Below, in pieces: positions 8,214-17,171 of a DNA stretch of 64,000 nucleotides. The DNA comes from Paenibacillus melissococcoides. Its GTDB lineage: Bacteria; Bacillota; Bacilli; Paenibacillales; Paenibacillaceae. The position numbers and the translations under genes were made by a program. The stretch spans positions 124,001-188,000 of the forward strand of contig CALYLO010000002.1 in the NCBI GenBank assembly GCA_944800085.1, written 5' to 3'. Positions within the stretch are counted from its first letter, which is position 1. Each line of letters opens with the position of its first letter. Below the pieces are notes generated by a model. The model saw only the letters and a program-made list of their open reading frames with translations. It searched no databases and was not told the DNA's origin.

Positions 8214-9209
8214 ATGCAGGCGCTGACGGCGGAGCGGGGGAAACAGGTGGCACAGACGGTCAACGAATCGGCCTTAAAACGGAATACGAGGCTGCAGAAC
8301 AAGTATCGGATAGGAAAAGTGGTGTCCAGCGGCGAGCTGTCCATCGTCTACAAAGCGAGACATATGGAGAGCGGATCATGGTGCGTGATCAAGGAATTTT
8401 TCCCGCAAGCCCTAGCGCGGCGGGATCGGGATCGGCGCTCCGTGCGGTGCCGCGTGCCTGGAGCGAGGGCGCAGTTCGAGGAGCAGCGGGCGATTTTCGC
8501 GAAGGAGGGGCCGCTGCTTGCGCAGTTGAGCCATCCTTGCATCGTCGAATATGTCGATCAATTCGAAGAGGGCGGAACGGTCTATCTCGTGACGGCCTAC
8601 TGCCCGGGGATGACGCTTGCGCAATATATTCGGGAAGGACAGGCGCCGTCCCAGGCCCGATTCTACAAGGAGACGATGCTGCCGATCATCGATGCGCTCG
8701 AATATATACATAGACAGGGCCTGATTCATCGCGATATCAAGCCGGGGAATATCATTATCGATCGGGAAGGACAGCCGAAGCTGATCGACTTCGGATCGGC
8801 AGTGCATTATGAGGCGGGCGGCAGGCAGCCGATCTTTACGACAGCCGGTTATTCGGCCTTGGAGCTGTACTCCGAGACGTCGCGGCAGGATCCGGCCGCC
8901 GACATCTACAGCCTGGCGGCGACGCTGTACTTCTGCTTATGCGGCCAGCCGCCGCTGGATGTGACCCAACGGCTGTTCCGTGATCAGGTTGAGCCGATCC
9001 GGCAGCGGAGCAGGGGCACGACCCCTCTATTGGCCCGGGTCATTACGAAGGGATTGGCCATTCATTCCCGCAAGCGCCCCGCCTCGCTGAATCCGTTCCG
9101 GATCGCGCTGTATGCGGAGCATCTCAAATGGACGCTGAAGGAGAGGCTTCAAGGCCGCCGCCTGCCGGAACAGGCGGAGCAAGAGCCGATGTCCCGGGGC
9201 GGGAGCTAG
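8214..9209 (+). CDS. Serine/threonine protein kinase (Hanks type)
   Basis: A 331-residue cytoplasmic kinase. The nucleotide loop is a variant (VVSSGELSIVYKA), the ATP lysine lies in CVIKEFFP, the catalytic loop is HRDIKPGN near residue 172, and the metal motif is DFGSA near 192, followed by TAGYSALELY in place of the usual GTPxYMAPE. All key catalytic residues are present. Unlike PrkC it has no membrane helix or PASTA domains. The ATG at 8214 is chosen because GGAGGG precedes it and the likely promoter lies downstream of the alternative starts. It heads a cluster with two PP2C-type proteins and a VWA protein, suggesting phospho-control of the system that follows. Confidence 0.88.
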   Translation: MQALTAERGKQVAQTVNESALKRNTRLQNKYRIGKVVSSGELSIVYKARHMESGSWCVIKEFFPQALARRDRDRRSVRCRVPGARAQFEEQRAIFAKEGPLLAQLSHPCIVEYVDQFEEGGTVYLVTAYCPGMTLAQYIREGQAPSQARFYKETMLPIIDALEYIHRQGLIHRDIKPGNIIIDREGQPKLIDFGSAVHYEAGGRQPIFTTAGYSALELYSETSRQDPAADIYSLAATLYFCLCGQPPLDVTQRLFRDQVEPIRQRSRGTTPLLARVITKGLAIHSRKRPASLNPFRIALYAEHLKWTLKERLQGRRLPEQAEQEPMSRGGS

Positions 9210-9244
9210 CTTGCGGCCTAGTTGCGTATACAGCAATAACAGAC

Positions 9245-9273
9245 AGAGCCGGGGCTTGCGCCCCGGCTCTTCC
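9245..9273. terminator. Bidirectional terminator between kinase and VWA genes
   Basis: AGAGCCGGGGC (9245-9255) and GCCCCGGCTCT (9260-9270) form an 11-bp stem with a four-base loop between two convergent genes, 35 bases past one stop and 7 bases past the other. Confidence 0.75.
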
Positions 9274-9277
9274 CGCA

Positions 9278-11176
9278 TCAGCCCGATTCCGGCAGCGAAT
9301 GCGGGCGCCCCGTGGAGGCCGCGCCCGATTTGAACGGCTTATAACGAAGCTCGATCTCGGTAATGCCGTCCTCGAACGTTACATAGATTTTCTCATTGTA
9401 TTGCACAGCTTCCTTCTTGCCCTTCGGAATCGGCGTCCGCCCCTTATCCACCGCGCACGACGTATGGTGAACCACCCGCAGCACGCCATCCTTCCCCGGC
9501 TCCAGCAGGATGCGATCCGCTTCCGGCAGCGGCTCATGAATGTCGAGGCTGCGGAACAGATCGGCCAGGCTGACCCGGCGATTGTCGAAAGATGACAGCG
9601 GCCAGAAGGCCACCGGAATGTCATTGCCGCTGGCGGTATTCAGGAAGTAGCCCTCCAGCCGTCCGGCGAACTTGGGCCGCGGACGCAGCCACAGATAGGC
9701 CGCGCCGCCGATCAGGGCCGCGAACAAGACGCCGGCTCCAATCCGAAGCGGCAGCTCCCAGTAGGACCGCACCGAGAAGGCCAGCGTCGAGACGGCGGTG
9801 CCGCCTTCCGGATCGGAGGCTTGAACGGCGAGCGAGGCATCGCCTGTCTTCCGCGGCGTCACGATAAGCCAGTGTTCCTCGATATAAGCGCCTTCCAGCT
9901 TATTGTCCGCTGCCGGCTGAAGCCGGAAGGTCAGTTCATCCCCGTTCGGATCATGGAACCATTCCCGCAAATCGATGCGCGCTTCGCCATCTTCCTTGGT
10001 CAGGGAGAGGGGGCCGGCCGCGGCCGCTTCCGGCGGCAGATTCTCCACCTCCCGTTCGGTCTCCGGGCTCATGCGGTAGAAGTCCGGGCCATGCAAATAG
10101 ACATGCCAGCGGTACGAGCCGGCTTGGCGGAAAATATAATCCCCCTCGAACCCGTTCCCCTTCCTGGCCAGCGGAGTCCGTTCCTCCTTGCCGGAATCGA
10201 GATTGGTTACGACAAGTTCCGCCTGCATCGTGTCGAATACATGCGGATCCTCCAGCCGGGAACCGTCGGGATGCTGCAGGTATGATAAAAATTTCGTATT
10301 TTGCCCTTTTATAATCTCCTGGGACTCCAGAACCAGTTCAGGTCCCAAACTATAGTTCCCGAGCAGATTCACTTTGACGAAATCTCCCGGCTTGCCCCGC
10401 AGCTTGATGACCAGTTCTCCTTGCTCAAGACGGATGATTTTCATCAGACGGTATTTATTCGACTCGTACAGACGCACGTTTTTGGAGCTGTAATACAGTT
10501 GGGCCTCCCGCAGCGGATGCGAAGAGAGCAATATAATATTGGCTTCGCTCATGCTGGAGTTCGGAATCGGCACCTTCACCTCCTGAAGATCGCCGGTTGC
10601 CGTTACCGCCGCGACCGTCACGAGAGCGGACTGAATCTGATGGGCGAAGATTTGATTGAAAATATCGGGCAAATCATCCGCGCTGTCGGTAATGAACGAG
10701 GTTCCGCCCGTCTGCTTGGCGATCCGCTCCAGCTCTTCCTTGTTGACCGAGCCGTCGTGGTTCAGGCCGATTGTGTAGATGGGATAACCTTGCGCTTGGG
10801 CTTGCTTGATGACGTGCTTCACGTCCCGGTTCGAATCCTCCACCGTCCTCCCCCGGGAAGCATAGCCGAAGTCGGTGCCGCCATCGGACAGCAGAATGAG
10901 GAACGGAACGCCGCTCTTTTCCTTGTCCGAGGCGAGCATCTCCGCCCCCGTGCGCAGGCCGAGCCCCAGATCGGTATAGCCGTAACGCGGCATCTGCCGC
11001 AGCTTCTGCTTCAGCTTCGCCTGATGTCCCGGCGAAGCGATGGACGTCAATGGCTGCGTCTCCACGATGCGGTCGTTGTAGGCGACGAAGCCGATCCGGG
11101 TCTTGGCGGAATCGCTCATATCCATGAACATATTGATGACTTCCGCCGCGATGCCGTCCTTGTCGGTCTCATTCAT
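9278..11176 (-). CDS. Membrane-anchored von Willebrand factor A (VWA) protein, start unresolved
   Basis: The coordinates give the part after the first usable start codon (632 residues). The reading frame clearly continues upstream: just before the Met come G-I-D-A-V-F-V-L-D-V-S-Y-S, the strand and DxSxS metal site of a VWA domain, and before that an Ala-Ser-Gln repeat up to about 11300. No ATG, GTG or TTG exists in that frame, so the true start and signal peptide are missing. Downstream are the other MIDAS residues (YTDLGLG, LLSDGGTDFG), beta-rich extracellular domains, one membrane helix near residues 480-500 and a cytoplasmic C-terminal domain of about 120 residues with FHA-like character. 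It probably senses or scaffolds at the surface. Confidence 0.75.
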   Translation of the reverse strand: MNETDKDGIAAEVINMFMDMSDSAKTRIGFVAYNDRIVETQPLTSIASPGHQAKLKQKLRQMPRYGYTDLGLGLRTGAEMLASDKEKSGVPFLILLSDGGTDFGYASRGRTVEDSNRDVKHVIKQAQAQGYPIYTIGLNHDGSVNKEELERIAKQTGGTSFITDSADDLPDIFNQIFAHQIQSALVTVAAVTATGDLQEVKVPIPNSSMSEANIILLSSHPLREAQLYYSSKNVRLYESNKYRLMKIIRLEQGELVIKLRGKPGDFVKVNLLGNYSLGPELVLESQEIIKGQNTKFLSYLQHPDGSRLEDPHVFDTMQAELVVTNLDSGKEERTPLARKGNGFEGDYIFRQAGSYRWHVYLHGPDFYRMSPETEREVENLPPEAAAAGPLSLTKEDGEARIDLREWFHDPNGDELTFRLQPAADNKLEGAYIEEHWLIVTPRKTGDASLAVQASDPEGGTAVSTLAFSVRSYWELPLRIGAGVLFAALIGGAAYLWLRPRPKFAGRLEGYFLNTASGNDIPVAFWPLSSFDNRRVSLADLFRSLDIHEPLPEADRILLEPGKDGVLRVVHHTSCAVDKGRTPIPKGKKEAVQYNEKIYVTFEDGITEIELRYKPFKSGAASTGRPHSLPESG

Positions 11177-11241
11177 CGAATAACTGACGTCCAGGACGAA
11201 GACGGCGTCAATCCCTTGCGAGGCCGCATGGGCGGCTTGGC

Positions 11242-11295
11242 TTGCTTGGCTTGCTTGACTTGCTTGACTTGCTTGACTTGCTTGGGTTGCTTGGC
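11242..11295. repeat. 9-bp tandem repeat at a divergent gene junction
   Basis: Six in-register copies of TTGCTTGAC/GGC run from 11242 to 11295. Read on the minus strand they encode the Ala-Ser-Gln repeat before the VWA domain. On the plus strand they read Leu-Leu-Asp/Gly in front of the PP2C gene. The unit length keeps both frames, so copy number can change without frameshift. Confidence 0.85.
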
Positions 11296-11334
11296 TTGCG
11301 GCCTTGCCTGCGGCGAACGTGGGCGCTGCGCCGC

Positions 11335-12093
11335 TTGCTGGCGAACGCCCCTGCCGACAAGCCGGGAGTTCCGATCGGGAACGGGCAGACGATCGGCACT
11401 CGGGACGAGCAGGATGATTATTTCTCCAGCGTAACGACCCCGCACGGCACCGCCGCCGTGCTGGCCGACGGCATTAGCGGCCTCGCCCATGGGCGTCTGG
11501 CGAGCACGATTGCCGTGACCGTGTTCATCCGGGAATTTTTGAAGCTGTCCGATATCCGGGACGTGCATGATTATTTCGCGAAGGCGGCGAAGGTCAGCAA
11601 TTCGGAGATCCTGCAGCAGCTCCAGGGCGCTCCCGGGGGAACGACCCTCGTCGCTGGCGTCATTGCCGGGGACTGGCTCTATTGGGCCGCCGTCGGGGAC
11701 AGTGTCATCATGGTGTTCCGGGACGGGGAGTTCATCCGGATGAATGAGAAGCATACGCTGGAGTCCGTGCTGCAGGAGCGCTGTCTGGCGGGGGAGCTGA
11801 CGAAGGAGGAAGCGATCGATCATCCGCTGCGGAAGCGGCTGATCAATTATTTGGGCTACGAGCATTTCGCCCGGATGGAGACGGGGAGCGAACCGTTCGA
11901 GCTTCGGCCCGGAGACCGGGTCATCCTGTGCAGCGACGGCGTCTACAACACGATGACCGAGGTGGAGCTGGAGGCGATTCTGTCCCAACCGATATCGCCG
12001 AATGACGCCGCGGAGGAGATTATCGAGGCGATCGAAGCCAAGGGGCTGGCGAATCAGGACAACGCGACGATTGTCATCGTCGATCATGACTGA
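11335..12093 (+). CDS. PP2C-family protein phosphatase
   Basis: A Ser/Thr phosphatase of about 250 residues. Similarity to the family starts near 11374 (IGNGQTIGTRDEQDDYF) and includes DGISGL (metal-binding Asp-Gly), GDSVIMVFRDGEF, LCSDGVYN and the terminal QDNATIVIV, so both metal sites look intact. The frame is open back to 11242 through a Leu-rich repeat that belongs to the opposing VWA gene. The TTG at 11335 is a compromise start, and no good ribosome site is visible anywhere. It probably reverses the action of the kinase at 8214. The missing 5' signals here match those missing from the VWA gene, suggesting a deletion between the two. Confidence 0.8.
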   Translation: MLANAPADKPGVPIGNGQTIGTRDEQDDYFSSVTTPHGTAAVLADGISGLAHGRLASTIAVTVFIREFLKLSDIRDVHDYFAKAAKVSNSEILQQLQGAPGGTTLVAGVIAGDWLYWAAVGDSVIMVFRDGEFIRMNEKHTLESVLQERCLAGELTKEEAIDHPLRKRLINYLGYEHFARMETGSEPFELRPGDRVILCSDGVYNTMTEVELEAILSQPISPNDAAEEIIEAIEAKGLANQDNATIVIVDHD

Positions 12094-12150
12094 GTGCGGG
12101 TGAGCCGGCTGGCCTGGTTCGACCGTGAGTCTGCGGTGCGCCGGAATCCG

Positions 12151-12525
12151 GGCATTCGCTGTGCCGGGAGCAGAGGACCGGAGCTTGCGGTGCGGACAGC
12201 GGCTGAAGCCTGAGACGCTCTCGTAGCGGCAGCCGTGCCATTCTGTGGCGGATGTTGAGAGGCCGGTGAGCCAAGACACTCGCTGTGTCGGACGTCGAGA
12301 GACCGGGGGAGCATGGCATTCGCTGTGCCGGTAGTTAAGAGGTCGGAGGGCCGTGGCATTCGCTGCGTTGGAAGCTGAGTGGCTGGAGAAGCCAGGGTAT
12401 TCGGTGTATCGGAAGTTAAGAGGCCGGTGAGCCGCGGCTTTCGCTATGTTGGATAGCTCAAGGGCTGGATAAGCCGTGGCATTCGGTGTGCCGGGATGTA
12501 AGGAGCCGAAGAAGCCGGTTCAGTC
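12151..12525. repeat. Degenerate 40-bp tandem repeat array
   Basis: The gap between the two PP2C-type genes holds about nine diverged units with a 40-42 base period. Each begins with a variant of GGCATTCGCTGTGCCGG and continues with GTTGAGAGGCCGGTGAGCC. Unit anchors (ATTCGCTG or variants) lie near 12154, 12239, 12278, 12318, 12358, 12399, 12439 and 12481. All three frames carry stops or poor codon use, so it is non-coding. Confidence 0.8.
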
Positions 12526-12601
12526 GGTTCGCCGGGTCGCGTCACATGAGCAGGAGAGCCTGCAGAGCTGCGTGCGGAATAGGGGAAAAGCGGGGGTACG
12601 G

Positions 12602-14524
12602 ATGAGGAAGGAGAACAGCGATTTCAAGACCAGCTTCGTGTCGGAAGCCGGTTCTTTTCTACATAACAAGGATTATTTCGCTTATGTCGAGCTCGACGAT
12701 ATGGCTTGCTGGGTCGTCGCGGACGGCCTGGATGCGGACCGGGAGGCGGACAGCGCCGAGATGGTCGTGAAGAGCATCCTGGGGCGGTTCACCGAGAAGC
12801 CGACGATGTCTCCGCTGCGGCTCAAGCGGTATATGCAGGAAGCGCATGAATGGCTCAGAGAAGAGAGCCGCCGGGTGCGGCTCAAGGCGAGCCTGATCCT
12901 GGTCGTCACGGACTATTCGAAGATCGTCTGGGCAGTGGCGGGCCATGCGCGCCTGTATCATTTCCGCGGCGGACGCCTGTTCGGGCGCAGTCAGGATCAG
13001 AGTCTGGCGCAGGCGATGGCGAATGCCGGCGAGATCTCGGACGCGGCGATCGACCATCATGCGGAGCGTCATAATCTGCTCAATTATATGGGCCGTCCCG
13101 ATAGCTTCGAGCCGTTCGTCTCGAAAAAGGCGCCGCTCTCCGACGGCGATGTGCTGCTGCTCTGCACGCCGGGCCTGTGGGAAGAGGTGCACCGCCTGGA
13201 GATGCTGGATGCGCTTGAGGAGGCGAAGGAGCCGGAGGACTTCACCGATACGCTCGAGGACGTGCTGCTCAGCAAGCAGCGCGGCACGGTCAATAATTAT
13301 ACCGCCGTCGCCGTCTACGTGAACAAGGCGTTCAAGGAGGATCCGAAGAAGAAGTGGCGACAGCTCAAAAAATGGCTGATCGCGCTGGTCATCCTGGCCG
13401 TGGCGGGAGGCGGCGCCATCTACCTGTACGCGAAGGAAGCCGCGCGCAAAGCGGAGGCGGCCGCGAATATGATCGAGTTCCAGCAGAACGCCGACACGTA
13501 CATGAAGGAAGGCGATTATGCGAAGGCCGTGAACGAGTACAGCGAGGCGCGAAATATGGCCAAGCGCTTGAAGGACCGCTATCACCGCGATCTGTTCGAC
13601 AAGAAGCAGCGCTTGATGCAGTTGATGGTGGACGGAGACGGCTTTTTCAAGGAACGAGACTTCGCCAAGGCGCTGGAGAAATACGTCAAAGCGCAGGAGG
13701 AAGCGAAGCCGTACAAGGAGTTCAACCATAAGGAGCTCGAGGAGAAAATCGAGCGCACCAACCTGTATATGCAGATTATGAGCTGGGTGCAGGAAGGGGA
13801 CATGAAGTTCGAGACGCAGGACTTCGTCGGCGCGCGCAGCTCGTACCAGAAGGCGCGCCGGGCGGCCATCGAGGAAGGCTTCGTCGACGGCGAGAAGGAG
13901 ATTCGCAAGAAGCTGGAGGACGCGGAAGAGAAGGTCACCGGGCTGAAGCGGGAGAAGCGGCTGCTCGAGGGCGACAAGCTCGAGAAAAAGGGCGATCAGC
14001 AGTTCGCCGCCCAGGACTATGTCGGGGCGATTGACGCTTATTCGGCAGCGCAGCAGATCTATCAGGAAATTGACATGCTGGAGCGGGTGCTGGGCATGGA
14101 GCGGAAGATCGACAAGGCGGTCGACAAGCTCAACCCGCCGCCTGCCGCCGGCGCGGACGCTTCCGGGGCCGGCGCCGTACCGGCCGGGACGGGGCAAACG
14201 CCGCCAGCGGCGGGAGCCAATGCCGCTGGCCAGAGCGGAGGTTCCGGCGGCGGCAGCGCTGCCGCGTCCGGGACGGGAAGCGGCGCGGGAGAAACCGCAG
14301 GCGCCGCGAATGGGGGCGCGGCTGCGGGATCCGGCTCGGGCGCAGGATCCGGGAGGAACTCTGACGCGAACTCCGGCGCCGGCGCTGGCACAAATTCCGG
14401 GAGGAACTCTGACCCTGGTTCTGGTACAAACTCCGGGACGAACTCCGGCGCTGGTTCAAGCACGAACCCAGGCATGAATTCAGGGGCGGACACCGGAGAA
14501 TCGGAAGAAGCCCCAACGCGGTAA
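12602..14524 (+). CDS. Degenerate PP2C domain, membrane helix and TPR-like repeats
   Basis: A 640-residue protein. The N-terminal 240 residues follow the PP2C fold (CWVVADGLDADREAD, AVAGHARLYHFRGG, LLLCTPGLWEEV), but GDS has become GHA and SDG has become TPG, so metal residues are lost and it is probably a pseudo-phosphatase. A membrane helix follows at about 262-281 (LIALVILAVAGGGAIYLY). Four TPR-like units come next (GDYAKAVNEYSEA, RDFAKALEKYVKA, QDFVGARSSYQKA, QDYVGAIDAYSAA), then a Gly/Ala/Ser/Asn-rich tail of about 130 residues. The repeats should be outside the cell. The ATG at 12602 follows GGGGG. It may be a phospho-binding scaffold linking the cytoplasmic kinase to the cell surface. 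Confidence 0.8.
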   Translation: MRKENSDFKTSFVSEAGSFLHNKDYFAYVELDDMACWVVADGLDADREADSAEMVVKSILGRFTEKPTMSPLRLKRYMQEAHEWLREESRRVRLKASLILVVTDYSKIVWAVAGHARLYHFRGGRLFGRSQDQSLAQAMANAGEISDAAIDHHAERHNLLNYMGRPDSFEPFVSKKAPLSDGDVLLLCTPGLWEEVHRLEMLDALEEAKEPEDFTDTLEDVLLSKQRGTVNNYTAVAVYVNKAFKEDPKKKWRQLKKWLIALVILAVAGGGAIYLYAKEAARKAEAAANMIEFQQNADTYMKEGDYAKAVNEYSEARNMAKRLKDRYHRDLFDKKQRLMQLMVDGDGFFKERDFAKALEKYVKAQEEAKPYKEFNHKELEEKIERTNLYMQIMSWVQEGDMKFETQDFVGARSSYQKARRAAIEEGFVDGEKEIRKKLEDAEEKVTGLKREKRLLEGDKLEKKGDQQFAAQDYVGAIDAYSAAQQIYQEIDMLERVLGMERKIDKAVDKLNPPPAAGADASGAGAVPAGTGQTPPAAGANAAGQSGGSGGGSAAASGTGSGAGETAGAANGGAAAGSGSGAGSGRNSDANSGAGAGTNSGRNSDPGSGTNSGTNSGAGSSTNPGMNSGADTGESEEAPTR

Positions 14525-14540
14525 TTTAGTCGAGCTGATC

Positions 14541-14740
14541 AGGAATTCCTGCACACGCGCAGGATTTTCGCCGGAACCAGCGCCGAAAGGTGGAAATTGC
14601 TGCAAAACTACATCAATTTTGCCCATAGCGGGCCAAATCCGGGGACGACCGATCAAAAAGGTGCATTTTTGCAGGATTGTTGCGGAGCGGGCAGTGCTAA
14701 ACAAGCAAAAGTGTAATTTTGCAGGATTTTCTGCCGGGAT
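14541..14740. repeat. Dispersed intergenic repeat, copy B
   Basis: Words shared with 2986-3185 are GGAATTCCTG, GCAGGATT, GGTGGAAATTGCTGCAA, TACATCAATTTTGCC, GGGCCAAATC and TTTTGCAGGATT. Order and spacing differ in part. The rest of the gap, 14741-15163, is GC-rich with many short inverted repeats (for example GCTTCCGC…GCGGAAGC types) and no gene I can support. Confidence 0.5.
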
Positions 14741-15163
14741 GCGCCCGGAACATGCGAAATCACGCATCGTGTCAAAGCATATCTGGCCCGCGGCACATTG
14801 TGTCCGGGCGGGAGGCGGCGCTGCGGGAGCTACAGGCGCTTCCTGCGGGTTGGCAGCCCGCGCTGTCAGGTGTGCTCCCGCAGGCACTACGTGGCAAGGC
14901 CTCACCGTCGGGGGCCCCGCGGACACGCCCGTGGAGGCACTCCCCGCCGGAGGCGGCACTCCGTCGGGTCACTTCCGCTGCGTTGCCTGTCTGATGCCGA
15001 GCCGCGGACGCTTCCGCAGGAAGCCGCGCCGCACAGTCGGGTATGGGAGCAGCGGCCAAGATACCCGGGGGCATGCCGTGTCAGCGAGGCACGGGAGAGG
15101 CAACCGCCGGGGATCATGCCCGCGCCCGGGCAAGCTGAGGAGAAGGAGGGGTCGATCATCGCC

Positions 15164-16450
15164 ATGAAGGATATCATTTCCGATCGATTAAGCAAAATGG
15201 AGGATCTGGAGCAGCGCAAGCTGCTGAAGCAGCTGATGACCGGGTTGTTCCTCAATCTGGTGGAATATCAGGAAGAGATGAACCGGAAGATGGAGCGCAA
15301 AGTGTTCGATGAGGTGGAGGACGGCGAAGAGAAGCATGATGTCTTCGTCTCGCTGTGCCGCCGCGACGAGTTGGACCCGATTCACGAGTTCCTGCATCCG
15401 ATGCTGCCGGAGGACGCGGCGCCGAAGCTGATCGACATGAGCCGGCTGCTGGACCATTTGCAGCGGAAGGAAGAGGCGCTGCTGTTCACGCTGTTCCTCG
15501 AATGCGATTATGCGGCGCTCCGGGGGCTGCTGGAAGGGGAGCGAACGTTCCGCGGGGAGATGATCACTTCCGGCGGACGTTATCCGATCTCGGTCCGGCT
15601 CGTGCAGAGCCGGCGCTATATTGACGAGATCGAGAAGCTGTATCACGTGTTCCAACAAAACAATGTGCCGTGGAAGACACTCAATCATCCGTACGCCTAC
15701 AAATTCGTCGACGTGCTGCTGACGCATTGCGACGCCGTGCCGCAGGAAGATGAGGAGATCAGCGAGATTACGGTCGATCTGGAGGAATACGAGCCGTATA
15801 AGCGGGTCGATATCGTTCCGCTGTGGAATATCGAGCGGCTGGCCATCAAGAACAGCGGCTTCCCGGTTCCCGCCTCCGATCGGATTAACTACGAGCATGT
15901 GCTGTCGCTGCACAAGACGGGCAGCGAGCACGGTTATCTGGTGGAGGGCGACGAGGAGAACATCCGGTATATCAAGCGTTCGCGGGATGAGCTGACCATC
16001 GTGTCGCCGCAGGAGAAGGCGGGCATCTGGAGCGTCCTCAAAATCGCCCAGCCCGTCGCCTCCCGCCTCGGCAGCCTGAGCTATCCGCTCGTCTCCAACC
16101 GGAGAACGGATGGCTTCATCGGAAAATATGCCCGCCGGCAGGGGCAGATTGTGCGGGCGACGGGGGAGATCATCCGCCTCGTGCATGCGTTCGATGCGGC
16201 TCGCCTGCTTGAGCTGGAGCGGGTCGATATCCGCGATCGGAGCGACGGATCGCCGCAGACGTACGAGATGAATCCGTTCGTCAGCGACAATGTCCGCACG
16301 GAACGGGACAAAAAGGTGATGCGGCTCGCCTTCCGGGCGCGCCAGGCGGAGGAGAACGAGCGCTTCCTGCTTCAGGATCAGATGAGCTTTCTCGTGTCGG
16401 AAGTTCAGATGTTTTTTCCGGAATACAAGTGTGAAGGGGAATGGGCGTGA
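15164..16450 (+). CDS. Conserved protein of unknown function, system component
   Basis: A soluble, charged protein of 428 residues with no signal peptide or membrane helix. The first 60 residues are helical (MKDIISDRLSKMEDLEQRKLLKQLMTGLF), followed by mixed alpha/beta sequence. I find no catalytic motif. The ATG at 15164 has AAGGAGGGG about 12 bases upstream. In-frame codons reach further up, but their composition looks non-coding. Its last ten bases overlap the start of the next gene, implying coupled translation, so the two products probably act together. Position between the pseudo-phosphatase and the Hsp70-like gene suggests a structural or adaptor role, which is inference only. Confidence 0.72.
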   Translation: MKDIISDRLSKMEDLEQRKLLKQLMTGLFLNLVEYQEEMNRKMERKVFDEVEDGEEKHDVFVSLCRRDELDPIHEFLHPMLPEDAAPKLIDMSRLLDHLQRKEEALLFTLFLECDYAALRGLLEGERTFRGEMITSGGRYPISVRLVQSRRYIDEIEKLYHVFQQNNVPWKTLNHPYAYKFVDVLLTHCDAVPQEDEEISEITVDLEEYEPYKRVDIVPLWNIERLAIKNSGFPVPASDRINYEHVLSLHKTGSEHGYLVEGDEENIRYIKRSRDELTIVSPQEKAGIWSVLKIAQPVASRLGSLSYPLVSNRRTDGFIGKYARRQGQIVRATGEIIRLVHAFDAARLLELERVDIRDRSDGSPQTYEMNPFVSDNVRTERDKKVMRLAFRARQAEENERFLLQDQMSFLVSEVQMFFPEYKCEGEWA

Positions 16451-17142
16451 ATTATATATGGGATCTGGTCATCCAGGCGGAACAAGCCGGCATCGAGGCG
16501 AAGGATATCCGGTTCGCTCCGGCCCGCGTCTACTCGCCCTATATGGAGCTCAGTCTCCAGGATCTCAACACGCGCGCGCTGCAGCATCTGGAGAAGGTCG
16601 AGGTCAATCCGTACTACCGGTTCTACGACTTGTTCAAGGACCTGTTCGATATCAACAACGAAGAGGATACCGAGCTGCGTCATGCGCTGTTCGACATCAT
16701 TCTGCACTTCCTGACCGGGATTGACCGCAGACAGGGGATGAACCGGCGCGAGTATTATATCCGGTTCGTGCTGCGCGATATGGCGGAGGGACGGTTCGGC
16801 CGCCGCGTGAGCGAAGCGATCCCGCTGTTCACCCGCGATGAGCAGGAAGCGGTGGCGTGCAATGTGTTGCGCCTGTATGAGACGGGCGAGGCCGTTTATT
16901 TGCTGCGGGATACGATGCGGCGCATTTTCCGCCGTTCGACGATTTACGTGAATTGCGAGGACAAGGATGAATTGCTCATCTATGTCGGCCAGGAAAAGTC
17001 GGAGTCGGTCCGGGCGAAGGTGGAGCTGATCACCGATCTGTTCCTGCCGGCGCGCTTCCATACGGAAGTCTACTGGCGCGATCACTTCGGCATTATCGAG
17101 GTGGACGACACGATGCAGTTGGGGCGGATTGCTCTGTATTAG
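16441..17142 (+). CDS. Conserved protein of unknown function, coupled to the preceding gene
   Basis: A 233-residue soluble protein starting inside the end of the previous gene (10-base overlap, GAAGGGGA upstream). It is rich in Arg, Tyr and acidic residues, with helical stretches (LRHALFDIILHFLTG, REYYIRFVLRDMAEG) and a beta-strand-rich C-terminus ending in FHTEVYWRDHFGIIEVDD. There is no recognisable motif, signal peptide or membrane segment. Conserved-looking Tyr/Arg clusters suggest a binding surface. I do not assign a function; tight coupling says it is a partner of the 428-residue protein. Confidence 0.72.
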   Translation: MGVNYIWDLVIQAEQAGIEAKDIRFAPARVYSPYMELSLQDLNTRALQHLEKVEVNPYYRFYDLFKDLFDINNEEDTELRHALFDIILHFLTGIDRRQGMNRREYYIRFVLRDMAEGRFGRRVSEAIPLFTRDEQEAVACNVLRLYETGEAVYLLRDTMRRIFRRSTIYVNCEDKDELLIYVGQEKSESVRAKVELITDLFLPARFHTEVYWRDHFGIIEVDDTMQLGRIALY

Positions 17143-17171
17143 CCCGGGCCGCTCTCTAAGCGGACTGCTCG

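Noticed and set aside
11173..12279. A 368-residue minus-strand frame opposite PP2C
   Set aside because: Shadow of the PP2C gene plus the repeat; no domain, and the plus strand has all PP2C motifs.
14798..15163. Long N-terminal extension of the 15164 gene
   Set aside because: The extension is Arg/Gly/Pro-rich with non-coding composition and no ribosome site; the helical start at 15164 follows GGAGGGG.
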